Source: Collinsella stercoris DSM 13279
GTDB lineage: Bacteria > Actinomycetota > Coriobacteriia > Coriobacteriales > Coriobacteriaceae
Reading direction: 5' to 3'
Length of the DNA stretch: 64,000 nucleotides
Assembly (NCBI RefSeq): GCF_020735465.1
Contig: NZ_CP085935.1
Location: 1,922,001 to 1,986,000, forward strand
Within the stretch, counting starts at the first letter, position 1. The number at the start of each line of letters is the position of its first letter. The notes beneath the pieces were generated by a model. That model worked only from the letters and a program-made list of their open reading frames with translations. It was not told the DNA's origin and made no database searches. Positions 40,719-49,482 of the stretch are shown here, one piece after another. The position numbers were made by a program, and so were the translations under genes.

Positions 40719-41612
40719 CTACAGCACCGTCATGCTGAACGTGTAGGAAGCGCTCTGGCCGGGGGCGAGCGTCGTGATATCGCGCTTATGCTCGAACACA
40801 TCGTCCTCGCTCGTGAGCGTGGCGTGCCCGGTCCAAGGCTCGAGGGCGACGAACGGGGACTCGCCCTGCGCGGACCAGATGCCGATATAGCGGAAGTCGG
40901 GGAAGTCGACACGCACGCCGCGGCCGCTCTTGGTGCCGCGGAGCGTCAGCGTGTTGCCCGGGACATCCGTGAGCATGACCGCATCGTGGGCAAAAAGCTC
41001 ACGTGAGATGGGCAGGGTGTCGGCGTTCTCGACGGGCGTCGTCGTCATGTCGTAGGTGAGCAGGCCGCCCTCGGCGATGGTGGGTGCCTCGCACGTCCAG
41101 GGCTCTGTGAACTCGATGGCGTAATCCTCGAACACCTCGTCATCGGAGCCCGGGGCGGGAACGTTGAAAGCGGGGTGGCCGCCCACGGAGAACGGCATCG
41201 GGGCATCGCCGGCGTTGGTCACTGCGAACGTCTGGGTGAGCGTTGCCTCGCCGGTAACGGCGTAGGTCATGTTGAGCTTGAAGTTGTACGGGTACGCCTC
41301 GAGGGTCTCGGGCGTGCTGGCGAACTCGAAAGTCACGGACGAGCCGTCCTCGGCGACCTCCGCCACACGATGCTCGTTGATGCGGGCGAGGCCGTGACGG
41401 GGCATGCGGCACACGCCCTGGGCGCTTTGGGCCTCATCGTTGCGCAGGGAGCCCACAATGGGGAACAGCACGGGAGCGTGCTTGCCCCAAAACGCCGGGT
41501 CGGCCTGCCAGAGATACTCGCGGCCATCGAGAGAAAGACTCGTGAGCTCGGCGCCCATGGAGCTGATCTTGGCGGAGACCCCGCCCTTGGAGATAGTGGT
41601 GAGGGTGGCCAT
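40719..41612 (-). CDS. Aldose 1-epimerase family protein (LacX/YphB-like)
   Basis: A 297-residue beta-sandwich sugar mutarotase-like protein. It starts with GVSAKISSMGAELTSL and has the LACX-type blocks WQADPAFWGKHAPVLFP near residue 55, CRMPRHGLARI with the first catalytic-type His near 78, PFSVGGHPAFNVP with the second near 150, and an acidic C-terminal side (DFRYIGIWSAQGESPFVALEPW) carrying a candidate catalytic Glu. The true substrate may be galactose, glucose or another aldose. The ATG at 41612 follows AAAGGAGCC; a longer frame to 41738 crosses the GH2 terminator. It lies just downstream of the GH2 beta-galactosidase gene on the same strand, which fits galactose use, although a terminator separates them. 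Confidence 0.88.
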   Translation of the reverse strand: MATLTTISKGGVSAKISSMGAELTSLSLDGREYLWQADPAFWGKHAPVLFPIVGSLRNDEAQSAQGVCRMPRHGLARINEHRVAEVAEDGSSVTFEFASTPETLEAYPYNFKLNMTYAVTGEATLTQTFAVTNAGDAPMPFSVGGHPAFNVPAPGSDDEVFEDYAIEFTEPWTCEAPTIAEGGLLTYDMTTTPVENADTLPISRELFAHDAVMLTDVPGNTLTLRGTKSGRGVRVDFPDFRYIGIWSAQGESPFVALEPWTGHATLTSEDDVFEHKRDITTLAPGQSASYTFSMTVL

Positions 41613-41709
41613 TGAAAGGCTCCTTTCGGTTGAAACATCAACGGTACTGATTGTATCGCCGTTCCGCCCATCTCGGCTGGACGCGCAATTGGCCGACCGC
41701 TCCAACATG

Positions 41710-41735
41710 AAAAGGGGACGGGTTGCCCCGTCCCC
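41710..41735 (-). terminator. Intrinsic terminator of the GH2 gene
   Basis: GGGGACGGG (41714-41722) pairs with CCCGTCCCC (41727-41735), followed on the minus strand by four T residues (41713-41710). The sequence resembles the palindrome in the purF-purM gap. Confidence 0.82.
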
Positions 41736-41761
41736 CATATAGCCCAGCTCAGAAAGCTCGG

Positions 41762-44700
41762 TTACTCATCGCGCTTGCGCCGAGCGCGACCAAGGGCGAT
41801 GCTCGCCATCGAAATGGCAGCAAGAGACCCGGCGACCAGCGCAGTCGGATCGCCCGTTTGCGGCAGCCCGCTCGTAGAACCCGACCCGCTTGCGCCCGCG
41901 TCACCATTGCTGACCGGCGGCTTGGGATCGTTCGGCTCCTCGGGGTCCACCGGAGGTTCCGGATCGACCGGGGGCTCGGGGTCCACCGGAGGTTCCGGAT
42001 CGACCGGGGGCTCGGGGTCCACCGGAGGTTCCGGATCGACCGGGGGCTCAGGGTCGACCGGGGGCTCGACCTCAATCGTGAACTCACGAGTGACCGTGCC
42101 GGAGTACGCACCGATGCCCTCGATGGTCACGGTGGCGGTTCCGGGAGCGGTGTTGTTCTCAAACGTCATCAGGTAGTCGACGCCGTACACGAGGTCCTTG
42201 CCGTCGCAGGTGAGCTTCTCGTCAAGGGCGAGGGCGTCCACCGGATGCTCCTCACTCGCGCTCTCGACCACCACGCGCTCGGGAACCTCGACGCTCACCT
42301 GAGCGGCATCGGAGATGTCGATCTTCTGGGCAGGCTGGCGCAGGCGAATCTCGGCGGCGGACATGTAGACCTTGCCGTTGTCGGCATAGGTCTCGGTGCC
42401 CTCAAAGCGGAAGTACTTCGCCGTGACGGGAGCATCGAACTGCGCGACCTTCCAGCCCTTGTCGCGCTCCCACGAACCGCTGGCGGCGTCCTTCCAATCC
42501 GAGCCGTTCTCGCTGTACTGGATGCGGTAACCCGTCACCGTGCCGTTGTCGCTCGCGTCCTGGCGGGGCAGGTAGCGCAGGGCCTCGATGGTCGCAGGCT
42601 CCGGCAGCTCCATTTGGACCCACATGTCCTTCTGGGCGCCGCCATCCCAATGGGAGTGGTACTTGGTGTTGACGTCCTTATCAAAGGCGAGCCCGATCGG
42701 GCCCTCGCCGCTCGTCGCGGGCTTGTGCTCGCTGCCGGCGGTGTTCTTGGTCATCTTCTCGACCGGGTAATCGCGCGACGCGTCGTCGTTCGCCAGGGCG
42801 TCGCCGCTGTCGACATCGGCGGCAAGGTTGATGGTGAACACAGAGCTCTTCGCGTGGTCCTCGGACTCGAGGAGGATCTTGATCTTGTTGTCGTGCGCAG
42901 GCAGAACGGTCATCGCGGCGTTGTCCTTAGGCTCGGCAACGACCTCCGCGGTAAGCGCGCGCGTGGAGAACTCGCCGGATGCGAGAACGGCGGCGCTCAG
43001 CTCCTGGCCGTTCACCGCGAGCTTCGCGAGCTCAGCGGTGCCGTTCACCGGGTAGGAGGTGGTTGCCTCGATGAGCTCGACCTCGGTGACCATGGTGCAG
43101 GGCTTGGAAGCGCGCGCCTTGTGCTCGGACGCGTTCGTCACGTTCATGCGAACGAACGTCGCAGTCGTAGGCGTGAACTCGTAGCTGTACTTCTTAACGT
43201 TCGTGGAGGACTCGGCGGCGTCGATGGTCTCCTTGACGTCGAGCGTTCGCCAGCTGCCCTCGGCGCCCGTCTCGGACACCTCGAACGTCGTGGTGTCCGC
43301 ATCGGGGTACGTTCCCGAGGCGTTGTCGCGGCCAAAGAACACGTTGATCTTGCCAAAGACGCGCTGCGTGTCATAGCGGAACGTGATCGATGCCTTGTTA
43401 TTGCCGTTCTGCGAGTACTGCCAGTTGGACCAGCAGGTCTCGTTGCGGCCGCCACTGCTGTTGGAGCCGATCTCGGTCTTGCCGTCCTTGATGGCGTCGA
43501 GCGTGTCGGAGGTCTGGCTCTCGGGAACGCTCTGGGAGAGCTTCGCGTCCTTGGTCACGCTTGAGCCGAGCTTGACCTCGCCCTCCTGCACGCGAACCGT
43601 GGCCTGGACCGCAAGGTCCTTGCCGAACACGTTTGCCGTGCCCTCGACCGTTACGTTACCGGGCTGGGCATAGGCATCATCACCGGGGGTCTTCCACGTC
43701 ACGGGGAAGCTCGCGTTGAGGATCGTGCCGTCATCCAGAACCGCGGGACGGCCCTGCGGCAGCACGGCAGGAGATGCCACCTGTGTCGTGGTCGAATAAT
43801 TCAAGAGCGCGGCGACCTCGGTGAGCACCGTCACGTTGGCGGACACCGGAAGCCCGCAAACCGTGCCGCTCACGCTGAAGGAGCCGGGCTTGGAGAGCTG
43901 GTCGTTGGAAACAGCCTGCCACTCGACCGGCTGCTCGCTGGAGCTGCCGTCGGTGTAGCGGACCTCGATCTGAGTGGGCAGCTCGAGCGCCGACCCGGCC
44001 TTGACGTAGTAGTTCTTGGAGTAGAAGAAGCTGTCGATCTGCTTGCCCGCATCCGGGTTGCCGGGAGCGGCGGCAACGGGGATCGTGACGCTCGTCGGCT
44101 CCAGGCCGTCCGCGCTCACGGTGACCTTCACCTCGCCCGCGCTCTTGCCCGCGCGGACGATGCCCACCAGCTGGCCCGCCTGAGCGGCGCGGCTGGAATC
44201 GCGATAGGAATGATGGTCGGCCTGAACGCCGTTGTCGATGCCGGCCAGGGCACCCGCGCCCTCGACCTTGAAGCTCACCTTGTTGGTAGCGTCGGGGACA
44301 ATGACGCCGTTCTCATCGGTAACATCCACCGTGATGTAGGCGAGGTCGGTGCCGTTGCCGGTCATCTTGGTGCGGCTCGCGGTGGCACGAAGCTTTTTGG
44401 CGGGGCCTGCGGTGGTCACGCTCTTGCGGCCGTCCCAGCTCTCCGTGGAAAGCTCCTTGCCCTGGTCGTCATAGGCCTTTGCGGTAATGGTGCCGTCGGC
44501 GTAGGGAACTTCCCATGTGAGGTACAAATCGGAGTGCGTAGGTGTCTTGGTGCCGTCCTCGCCCTTGTACACGCGGTAGCTGTAGCCGCCATCCGTGGTC
44601 ACCTTGGTCAGGGCCTTCTTGCCCAGGGACTGCGGATTGCCGCCCTTCGCGGGCGTGAAGAAGAGCTCGACCTGCGGGGCGTCGGTGTAGACAACGACCT

Positions 44701-46825
44701 CGACGTTCTTCTTGTCGCCAGTCTTGACCACCACGTCCTCGTTCCATGCGGGAAGCATGTGCAAGGTGTTCACGTTGTCGTTCCACTGGGACTGGTACAG
44801 GTAGTAGGAGTCCTTGGGCAGGCCGGCGGTGTCGATGATGCCGAAGTACGAGCTCTTGGGCGAAGGCCAAGCGCCCTGCGCGCCGGCGTTCGTGCCGTTG
44901 GCGGGCGTGGGCTCACCTAGGTAGTCAAAGCCCGTCCACACGAACTCGCCCGCCATGAAGTCGTTCGTGATGATGTCGAACCACGCCTCGGACGCGTAGG
45001 CGCCCCAGCCGACCTTGGACTTGTCGTACGAGGTCAGCAGCTTATTGACAAGGGAGTTGTTCGCCTTGGTGCTGTACACGCCGCGGCTGTTGGTGGCGGA
45101 AGCGGTCTCGGAGCCGATGAGGCACCAGTTGGGTTTAGCCTTATGGACAGACTGGTAGTTAGCGCTCGTTGCGTAGTTCAAGCCAACCACGCCGCCGGCA
45201 TCGCCGATAACGTCGGAGTTCAGCACCGTATTGCCGGCGTCGCCCTTCATCTTGTTGTCGCCGGTGGTCACCGGACGCGTCGGGTCGGCAGCCTTGGCCC
45301 ACTTGACCATGTTCTGCAAAATAGCGCGCGCGTCAGACTGGTTGTAGCCGGCAGCGCTCTCGCTCATCTCGTTGCCGAGCGACCACATGATCACGGCCGG
45401 GGAGTTCACATCGCGCGCGATGGACTGCTCGAGGTCGAACTGCGCCCACGTCTTGTTCGCATCGGCGCCCACGAGCTCGGATTCACCCATCTTCTGGTTG
45501 AAGAAGCGGGCGTAATCGTTGCCGTTGCCGTTCTTGGGCCATGCCAAGCCATCGAAGAACTCGACGTCGAGCAGCATACCCTGCTCGTTGCATACTTCGA
45601 TGAGCTCCTTGGCGGGAACGTTATGCGAGGTGCGGATGGCGTTGCAGCCCATGTCCTTGAGGATCTTGACCTGGCGCTCGATCGCATCGCGCGTGGAGAC
45701 CGATCCCAGCGCGCCCTGGTCGTGGTGCATGCAAACACCCTTGATCTTCATCTTCTCGCCGTTCAGCGAAAAACCGCTGGCGGGATCGAAGTCGAAGAAA
45801 CGGTAGCCGAAGTCGACGTAGTACGCATCGACGACCTTGCCGTCCTTCTTGATCTGAGTGCGCACCGTGTAAAGATTCGGGTCGTCAAGGCCCCACAGCT
45901 CGGGGGCCGCAGTGGTGTTGGCGGAGGACTCGACCGTGACGGACGCACCCGCCTTGACGGTCTTCTCAGCCGTTGCCTCGGCGATCTTCTGCTCAGGCTC
46001 ACCGCCGCGCGGGAACACCGTACTTACCACGGTGAACGTGGCATCGCCCTTGCCGTCGTTCTCAACCGTCGTCTTGAAATTCGTCTTGACGTTCGTCTTG
46101 TTCGAAGCGGAGAGCTCCGGAGTGCTCACCACGACGCCGTCCTTGGCAACGTGCAGCGGGTCGGTCACGACCAGGTTCACATCGCGCCCGATGCCGGAGC
46201 CGGAATACCAGCGGCTCGAAGGCGTCTGATGGTTGACCTTGACGACGATGGTGTTCTCCTCGCCCACCTTTATATAGTCGGTGAGGTCGAAGGAGAACTG
46301 CGTGTAGCCGTTGGGGTGGGTGCCGAGCTTATGCCCGTTGACCCATACCGTGGAATCCATGTACACGCCGTCGAAGTCGATGCGGATGCGCTTGCCCGCA
46401 AGCTCCTTGCCCACGGTGAAGCTCTTGCGGTACCAACCGATACCGCCCAGCTTGTAACCGCTCTCGGCCTCGCCCTTTTGCGTGTACTCCTGATCGATGC
46501 TGTAGTCGTGGGGCAAATTCACATGCTCCCAAGTGGAGTCGTCGAACTCGGGCGCCTCCGCCCCCTTCGCATCGCCCAGGTTGAACTTCCAGTTCTCGTT
46601 AAAGCTCTGGATGCGCGCGGCAGGGTCGTTGAGCGTGTTGACGTACACGACCTCCTCCGCGGAGCTCATCTGCGTCGACGAGCTCGACCGGACTTCGGGC
46701 GCGCCCTCGGCAAAGCAGTACGTTGCAGGAGTTGCGAGCAGCATGGCGCCCAATGCGCCCGCAACGGCGCCTCGCGCGACCCGTCCGCATGCTCCATGCA
46801 GCGAGATTGGGGCTTTCAACCTCAT
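41762..46825 (-). CDS. Cell-wall-anchored GH2 beta-galactosidase, multidomain
   Basis: A 1,687-residue secreted glycosidase similar in layout to bifidobacterial BbgIII. Order: signal peptide (1-40); GH2 sugar-binding, Ig-like and barrel domains (about 75-690) with proposed acid/base E486 (SLGNEM) and nucleophile E573 (IGSETAS); DUF4982-like and GH2 C-terminal Ig-like domains (about 700-960); two Big_4-like domains (about 965-1105); two F5/8-type C or galactose-binding-like domains (about 1110-1270 and 1390-1500); an MBG/Ig-like domain (about 1515-1585); a run of seven EPPVDP repeats; LPQTG at 1654-1658, a membrane segment and RARRKRDE. Start ATG at 46825 follows CGGAG at 6 nt; a GTG ten codons upstream is possible but has no RBS. 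It would release terminal beta-galactose from mucin or milk glycans. Confidence 0.93.
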   Translation of the reverse strand: MRLKAPISLHGACGRVARGAVAGALGAMLLATPATYCFAEGAPEVRSSSSTQMSSAEEVVYVNTLNDPAARIQSFNENWKFNLGDAKGAEAPEFDDSTWEHVNLPHDYSIDQEYTQKGEAESGYKLGGIGWYRKSFTVGKELAGKRIRIDFDGVYMDSTVWVNGHKLGTHPNGYTQFSFDLTDYIKVGEENTIVVKVNHQTPSSRWYSGSGIGRDVNLVVTDPLHVAKDGVVVSTPELSASNKTNVKTNFKTTVENDGKGDATFTVVSTVFPRGGEPEQKIAEATAEKTVKAGASVTVESSANTTAAPELWGLDDPNLYTVRTQIKKDGKVVDAYYVDFGYRFFDFDPASGFSLNGEKMKIKGVCMHHDQGALGSVSTRDAIERQVKILKDMGCNAIRTSHNVPAKELIEVCNEQGMLLDVEFFDGLAWPKNGNGNDYARFFNQKMGESELVGADANKTWAQFDLEQSIARDVNSPAVIMWSLGNEMSESAAGYNQSDARAILQNMVKWAKAADPTRPVTTGDNKMKGDAGNTVLNSDVIGDAGGVVGLNYATSANYQSVHKAKPNWCLIGSETASATNSRGVYSTKANNSLVNKLLTSYDKSKVGWGAYASEAWFDIITNDFMAGEFVWTGFDYLGEPTPANGTNAGAQGAWPSPKSSYFGIIDTAGLPKDSYYLYQSQWNDNVNTLHMLPAWNEDVVVKTGDKKNVEVVVYTDAPQVELFFTPAKGGNPQSLGKKALTKVTTDGGYSYRVYKGEDGTKTPTHSDLYLTWEVPYADGTITAKAYDDQGKELSTESWDGRKSVTTAGPAKKLRATASRTKMTGNGTDLAYITVDVTDENGVIVPDATNKVSFKVEGAGALAGIDNGVQADHHSYRDSSRAAQAGQLVGIVRAGKSAGEVKVTVSADGLEPTSVTIPVAAAPGNPDAGKQIDSFFYSKNYYVKAGSALELPTQIEVRYTDGSSSEQPVEWQAVSNDQLSKPGSFSVSGTVCGLPVSANVTVLTEVAALLNYSTTTQVASPAVLPQGRPAVLDDGTILNASFPVTWKTPGDDAYAQPGNVTVEGTANVFGKDLAVQATVRVQEGEVKLGSSVTKDAKLSQSVPESQTSDTLDAIKDGKTEIGSNSSGGRNETCWSNWQYSQNGNNKASITFRYDTQRVFGKINVFFGRDNASGTYPDADTTTFEVSETGAEGSWRTLDVKETIDAAESSTNVKKYSYEFTPTTATFVRMNVTNASEHKARASKPCTMVTEVELIEATTSYPVNGTAELAKLAVNGQELSAAVLASGEFSTRALTAEVVAEPKDNAAMTVLPAHDNKIKILLESEDHAKSSVFTINLAADVDSGDALANDDASRDYPVEKMTKNTAGSEHKPATSGEGPIGLAFDKDVNTKYHSHWDGGAQKDMWVQMELPEPATIEALRYLPRQDASDNGTVTGYRIQYSENGSDWKDAASGSWERDKGWKVAQFDAPVTAKYFRFEGTETYADNGKVYMSAAEIRLRQPAQKIDISDAAQVSVEVPERVVVESASEEHPVDALALDEKLTCDGKDLVYGVDYLMTFENNTAPGTATVTIEGIGAYSGTVTREFTIEVEPPVDPEPPVDPEPPVDPEPPVDPEPPVDPEPPVDPEPPVDPEEPNDPKPPVSNGDAGASGSGSTSGLPQTGDPTALVAGSLAAISMASIALGRARRKRDE
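41943..42069 (-). repeat. In-gene 36-bp DNA repeat coding EPPVDP units
   Basis: Two alternating 18-bp versions of the EPPVDP codon set make a 36-bp period, repeated about 3.5 times. The near-identity at DNA level means the wall-spanning linker can change length by slippage or recombination. Confidence 0.85.
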
Positions 46826-46841
46826 AGCCATCTCCGTTCTC

Positions 46842-46892
46842 GATTGTTTTGACACAATCTGGCCAAAGTAATGGTCGAATGGTACTGCCGTA
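46842..46892 (-). promoter_or_regulatory. Palindromes upstream of the GH2 gene
   Basis: GATTGT-TTTGAC-ACAATC at 46842-46859, and just upstream a GTACTGCCGTAC-type palindrome near 46881-46892 with a related AGCAGTAC copy near 46900. They sit where a repressor of the beta-galactosidase gene could bind. Based on symmetry and position only. Confidence 0.4.
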
Positions 46893-46993
46893 CTTCGTTT
46901 AGCAGTACATCTGTTTCGGTAAAGGGTAGGTACGGCGCCGCGCGCGGTCGATATGGGCAGGATTTACCTCACAATGTGTTGCTCGCGTGTCGC

Positions 46994-47048
46994 TTGAAAC
47001 GCTTCAGCATCCGCTATCATTAGGCACCTTTACATTCGATAAGGCACC
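46994..47048 (+). promoter_or_regulatory. Promoter and possible operator of the MarR-ABC operon
   Basis: TTGAAA (46994-46999) and TATCAT (47015-47020) are 15 bp apart. AGGCACC is repeated at 47022-47028 and 47042-47048, 20 bp apart (two helical turns), just downstream of the -10, a likely place for MarR autorepression. Confidence 0.45.
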
Positions 47049-47096
47049 GAATTAAACTGGTTACGAACAATTTGACTTACAGGAAGGAGCTGAATC

Positions 47097-47603
47097 ATGT
47101 CGACCACGTGCGGCGACTCTGCATCGCAGGGCGCCGAGGACACTCCCACCGAGAACGCGCGCGACCTCGACGCCGAGCTGGACGACGGCACCGCCCGGGC
47201 AAAGCGCATCTTGCAGGGCCTGGGCTTTTGCGGACATTACATGCACTTTCACGGAGGTGGACGGTCGGGGCAAGTGCCCATCGTGTGCATGCTCGACCGC
47301 TGCGGAGGCCAGCTCTCACAGCAGGAACTCGGCTCGCACTTTGAGCTCAAGCCCGGGTCGCTTTCCGAGATCCTCTCCAAGATGGAGGCGGCTGGGCTCA
47401 TCGAGCGCACGCGCGACACCAAGGACCGCCGCCAGCTGTTCGTCAAGCTCACCCGGGCGGGCAGCGAACTGGCTCGTCGGGAACATGAGAAGCGCCAAGC
47501 GTTTCGCCGGGTCGCCTTTAGCAGCCTGACCGTCGAAGAGCAGGAGCAGCTCGCCGAAATGCTCGAGAAGATACGCGTCACCTGGGAGGAGTTAGATGGT
47601 TAA
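47097..47603 (+). CDS. MarR-family transcriptional regulator
   Basis: A 168-residue winged-helix regulator. After a hydrophilic leader (1-35), the DNA-binding domain carries SQQELGSHFELKPGSLSEILSKMEAAGLIERTRD (split: recognition helix around LKPGSLSEILSKM, wing DTKDRRQLFVKLT). The C-terminal helix (EEQEQLAEMLEKIRVTWEEL) would form the dimer. The ATG follows AGGAAGGAGCTG. Its end overlaps the first ABC gene by 8 bp, so it likely controls the two exporters, a common arrangement for drug or metabolite export. The ligand is unknown. Confidence 0.93.
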   Translation: MSTTCGDSASQGAEDTPTENARDLDAELDDGTARAKRILQGLGFCGHYMHFHGGGRSGQVPIVCMLDRCGGQLSQQELGSHFELKPGSLSEILSKMEAAGLIERTRDTKDRRQLFVKLTRAGSELARREHEKRQAFRRVAFSSLTVEEQEQLAEMLEKIRVTWEELDG

Positions 47604-49482
47604 GACACTCGCCGCATCCATCCGCGATTACAAGTGGCACACCATTGCCACACCCATCCTTGTTTTGTTCGAGGTCGCCTGCGAGATGGCGATCCCCTTT
47701 GTGACCGCCAACCTCATCGACACCATCAAGGACGGCGCGACCGTTGCGCAGATTTTGCCCACGGCGGGCCTGCTCGTGGTTATCGCGCTCGTCTCGCTGT
47801 TCTTCGGTGCGGCGGCGGGCATCACCTGCAGCCACGCGAGCTGCGGATTTGCAAAGAACCTGCGCCACGACCTGTTCTACAAGATCCAGACGTTCTCCTT
47901 TAGCAACATCGACCAGTTCTCCAGCTCGTCGCTCGTCACCCGCCTCACCACCGACGTCACCAACGTCCAGCAGGCGTTCATGCTCATCATCCGCATCGCG
48001 GTGCGCGCTCCGCTCGTCTTGATCTTCGCGTTCGTGATGGCGTATGCCATGGGCGGCTCCATCTCGTTCGTCTACCTGGCCATGATTCCGCTCCTCGGCC
48101 TGGGCCTGGGTCTCATCATCCACAAGGTGGGCCCCATCTTCACGCGCGTCTTCCATAAGTACGACGCCCTCAACGAGTCGGTCGAGGAGAACGTCACGGG
48201 CATGCGCGTGGTCAAGAGCTACGTGCGCGAGGACTACGAGAAGAAGAAGTTCGCCGCCGCCGCGCAGGACGTGTGCGCCGACTTCACCCGCGCCGAAAAG
48301 CTGCTCGCGCTCAACAACCCCATGATGAACCTGTGCGTCAACGGCGCCTTCGTGATCATCATCTTCCTGGGCTCCAAGCTCATCATCACCAGCCAGGGCG
48401 AGCTGTTCGATGTGGGCCAGCTCTCCTCCACCTTCACCTACGGCTTCCAAATCCTCATGAGCCTCATGCAGCTGTCCATGATCTTCGTGATGGTCACGAT
48501 GGCCGAGGAGAGCGCCAACCGCATCGTCGAGGTGCTGCACGCCCAGCCCACGATCGACAACCCCAGCCAGGCCGTGCACGAGGTCGCCGACGGCTCCATC
48601 GACTTCGACCACGTGAGCTTCAAGTACTCCAAGCACGCCGAGCGCCAGGCACTCGACGATATCGACCTGCACATCAAGAGCGGCGAGACCATCGGCATCA
48701 TCGGCGGCACGGGCTCGGCAAAGTCCTCGCTCGTGAACCTCATCGCCCGTCTGTACGACGTCACCGAGGGCGTCGTCCGCGTGGGCGGCGTGGACGTGCG
48801 CGACTACGACCTCGACGCCCTGCGTCATCAGGTCGCCATGGTGCTCCAAAAGAACGTGCTGTTCAGCGGCACCATCGCCGAGAACCTGCGTTGGGGCGAC
48901 GCCGACGCAACCGACGAGGAGGTCCGCGAGGCGGCCAAGCTCGCCTGCGCCGACGAGTTCGTCGACGGCTTCCCCCAGGGGTACGACACCTGGATCGAGC
49001 AAGGCGGCTCCAACGTCTCCGGCGGCCAGAAGCAGCGCCTGTGCATCGCGCGTGCCCTGCTGCGCCGACCGAAGATCTTGATCCTCGACGACTCCACGAG
49101 CGCCGTCGACACCAAGACCGACGCCAAGATCCGCGCGGGGCTGGCAGCGTACCTGCCCGAGACCACCAAGCTCATCATCGCCCAGCGCATCGCCTCCGTG
49201 CAGGACGCCGACCGTATCATCGTCATGGAGGGCGGACGCATCGCGAACATCGGCACGCACGACGAGCTCATGGAATGCTCCGACATCTACCGCGAGACGT
49301 TCCTCTCTCAAAATCGCATGAGCGAGGAGGCCGAGGCCGCGGAGTCCGAGGCTGAGGCCGAGCAGGACCTCGACCAGGCGGCAGCGCCCGAGATGCGCGC
49401 CGCCGAGGAGCTGAACGCCGAGGAGACGCCTGCCGGCGAGCCGAACGACACGACCCAGGAAGGGGGTGAGGCGCATGAGTAA
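47596..49482 (+). CDS. ABC exporter half A (degenerate ATP site)
   Basis: A 628-residue fused permease-ATPase with six helices (about 15-300) and an ATPase (about 335-560). Walker A reads GGTGSAKSS (Ala for the usual Gly), signature SGGQKQR, and Walker B ILILDDSTSAVD, with Asp in place of the catalytic Glu. That is the hallmark of the non-hydrolysing half of heterodimeric exporters such as LmrCD or TM287/288. The C-terminal 60 residues are an acidic Glu/Ala tail not present in the family core. It overlaps marR (8 bp) and half B (8 bp), so the three are translationally coupled. Confidence 0.94.
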   Translation: MVKTLAASIRDYKWHTIATPILVLFEVACEMAIPFVTANLIDTIKDGATVAQILPTAGLLVVIALVSLFFGAAAGITCSHASCGFAKNLRHDLFYKIQTFSFSNIDQFSSSSLVTRLTTDVTNVQQAFMLIIRIAVRAPLVLIFAFVMAYAMGGSISFVYLAMIPLLGLGLGLIIHKVGPIFTRVFHKYDALNESVEENVTGMRVVKSYVREDYEKKKFAAAAQDVCADFTRAEKLLALNNPMMNLCVNGAFVIIIFLGSKLIITSQGELFDVGQLSSTFTYGFQILMSLMQLSMIFVMVTMAEESANRIVEVLHAQPTIDNPSQAVHEVADGSIDFDHVSFKYSKHAERQALDDIDLHIKSGETIGIIGGTGSAKSSLVNLIARLYDVTEGVVRVGGVDVRDYDLDALRHQVAMVLQKNVLFSGTIAENLRWGDADATDEEVREAAKLACADEFVDGFPQGYDTWIEQGGSNVSGGQKQRLCIARALLRRPKILILDDSTSAVDTKTDAKIRAGLAAYLPETTKLIIAQRIASVQDADRIIVMEGGRIANIGTHDELMECSDIYRETFLSQNRMSEEAEAAESEAEAEQDLDQAAAPEMRAAEELNAEETPAGEPNDTTQEGGEAHE

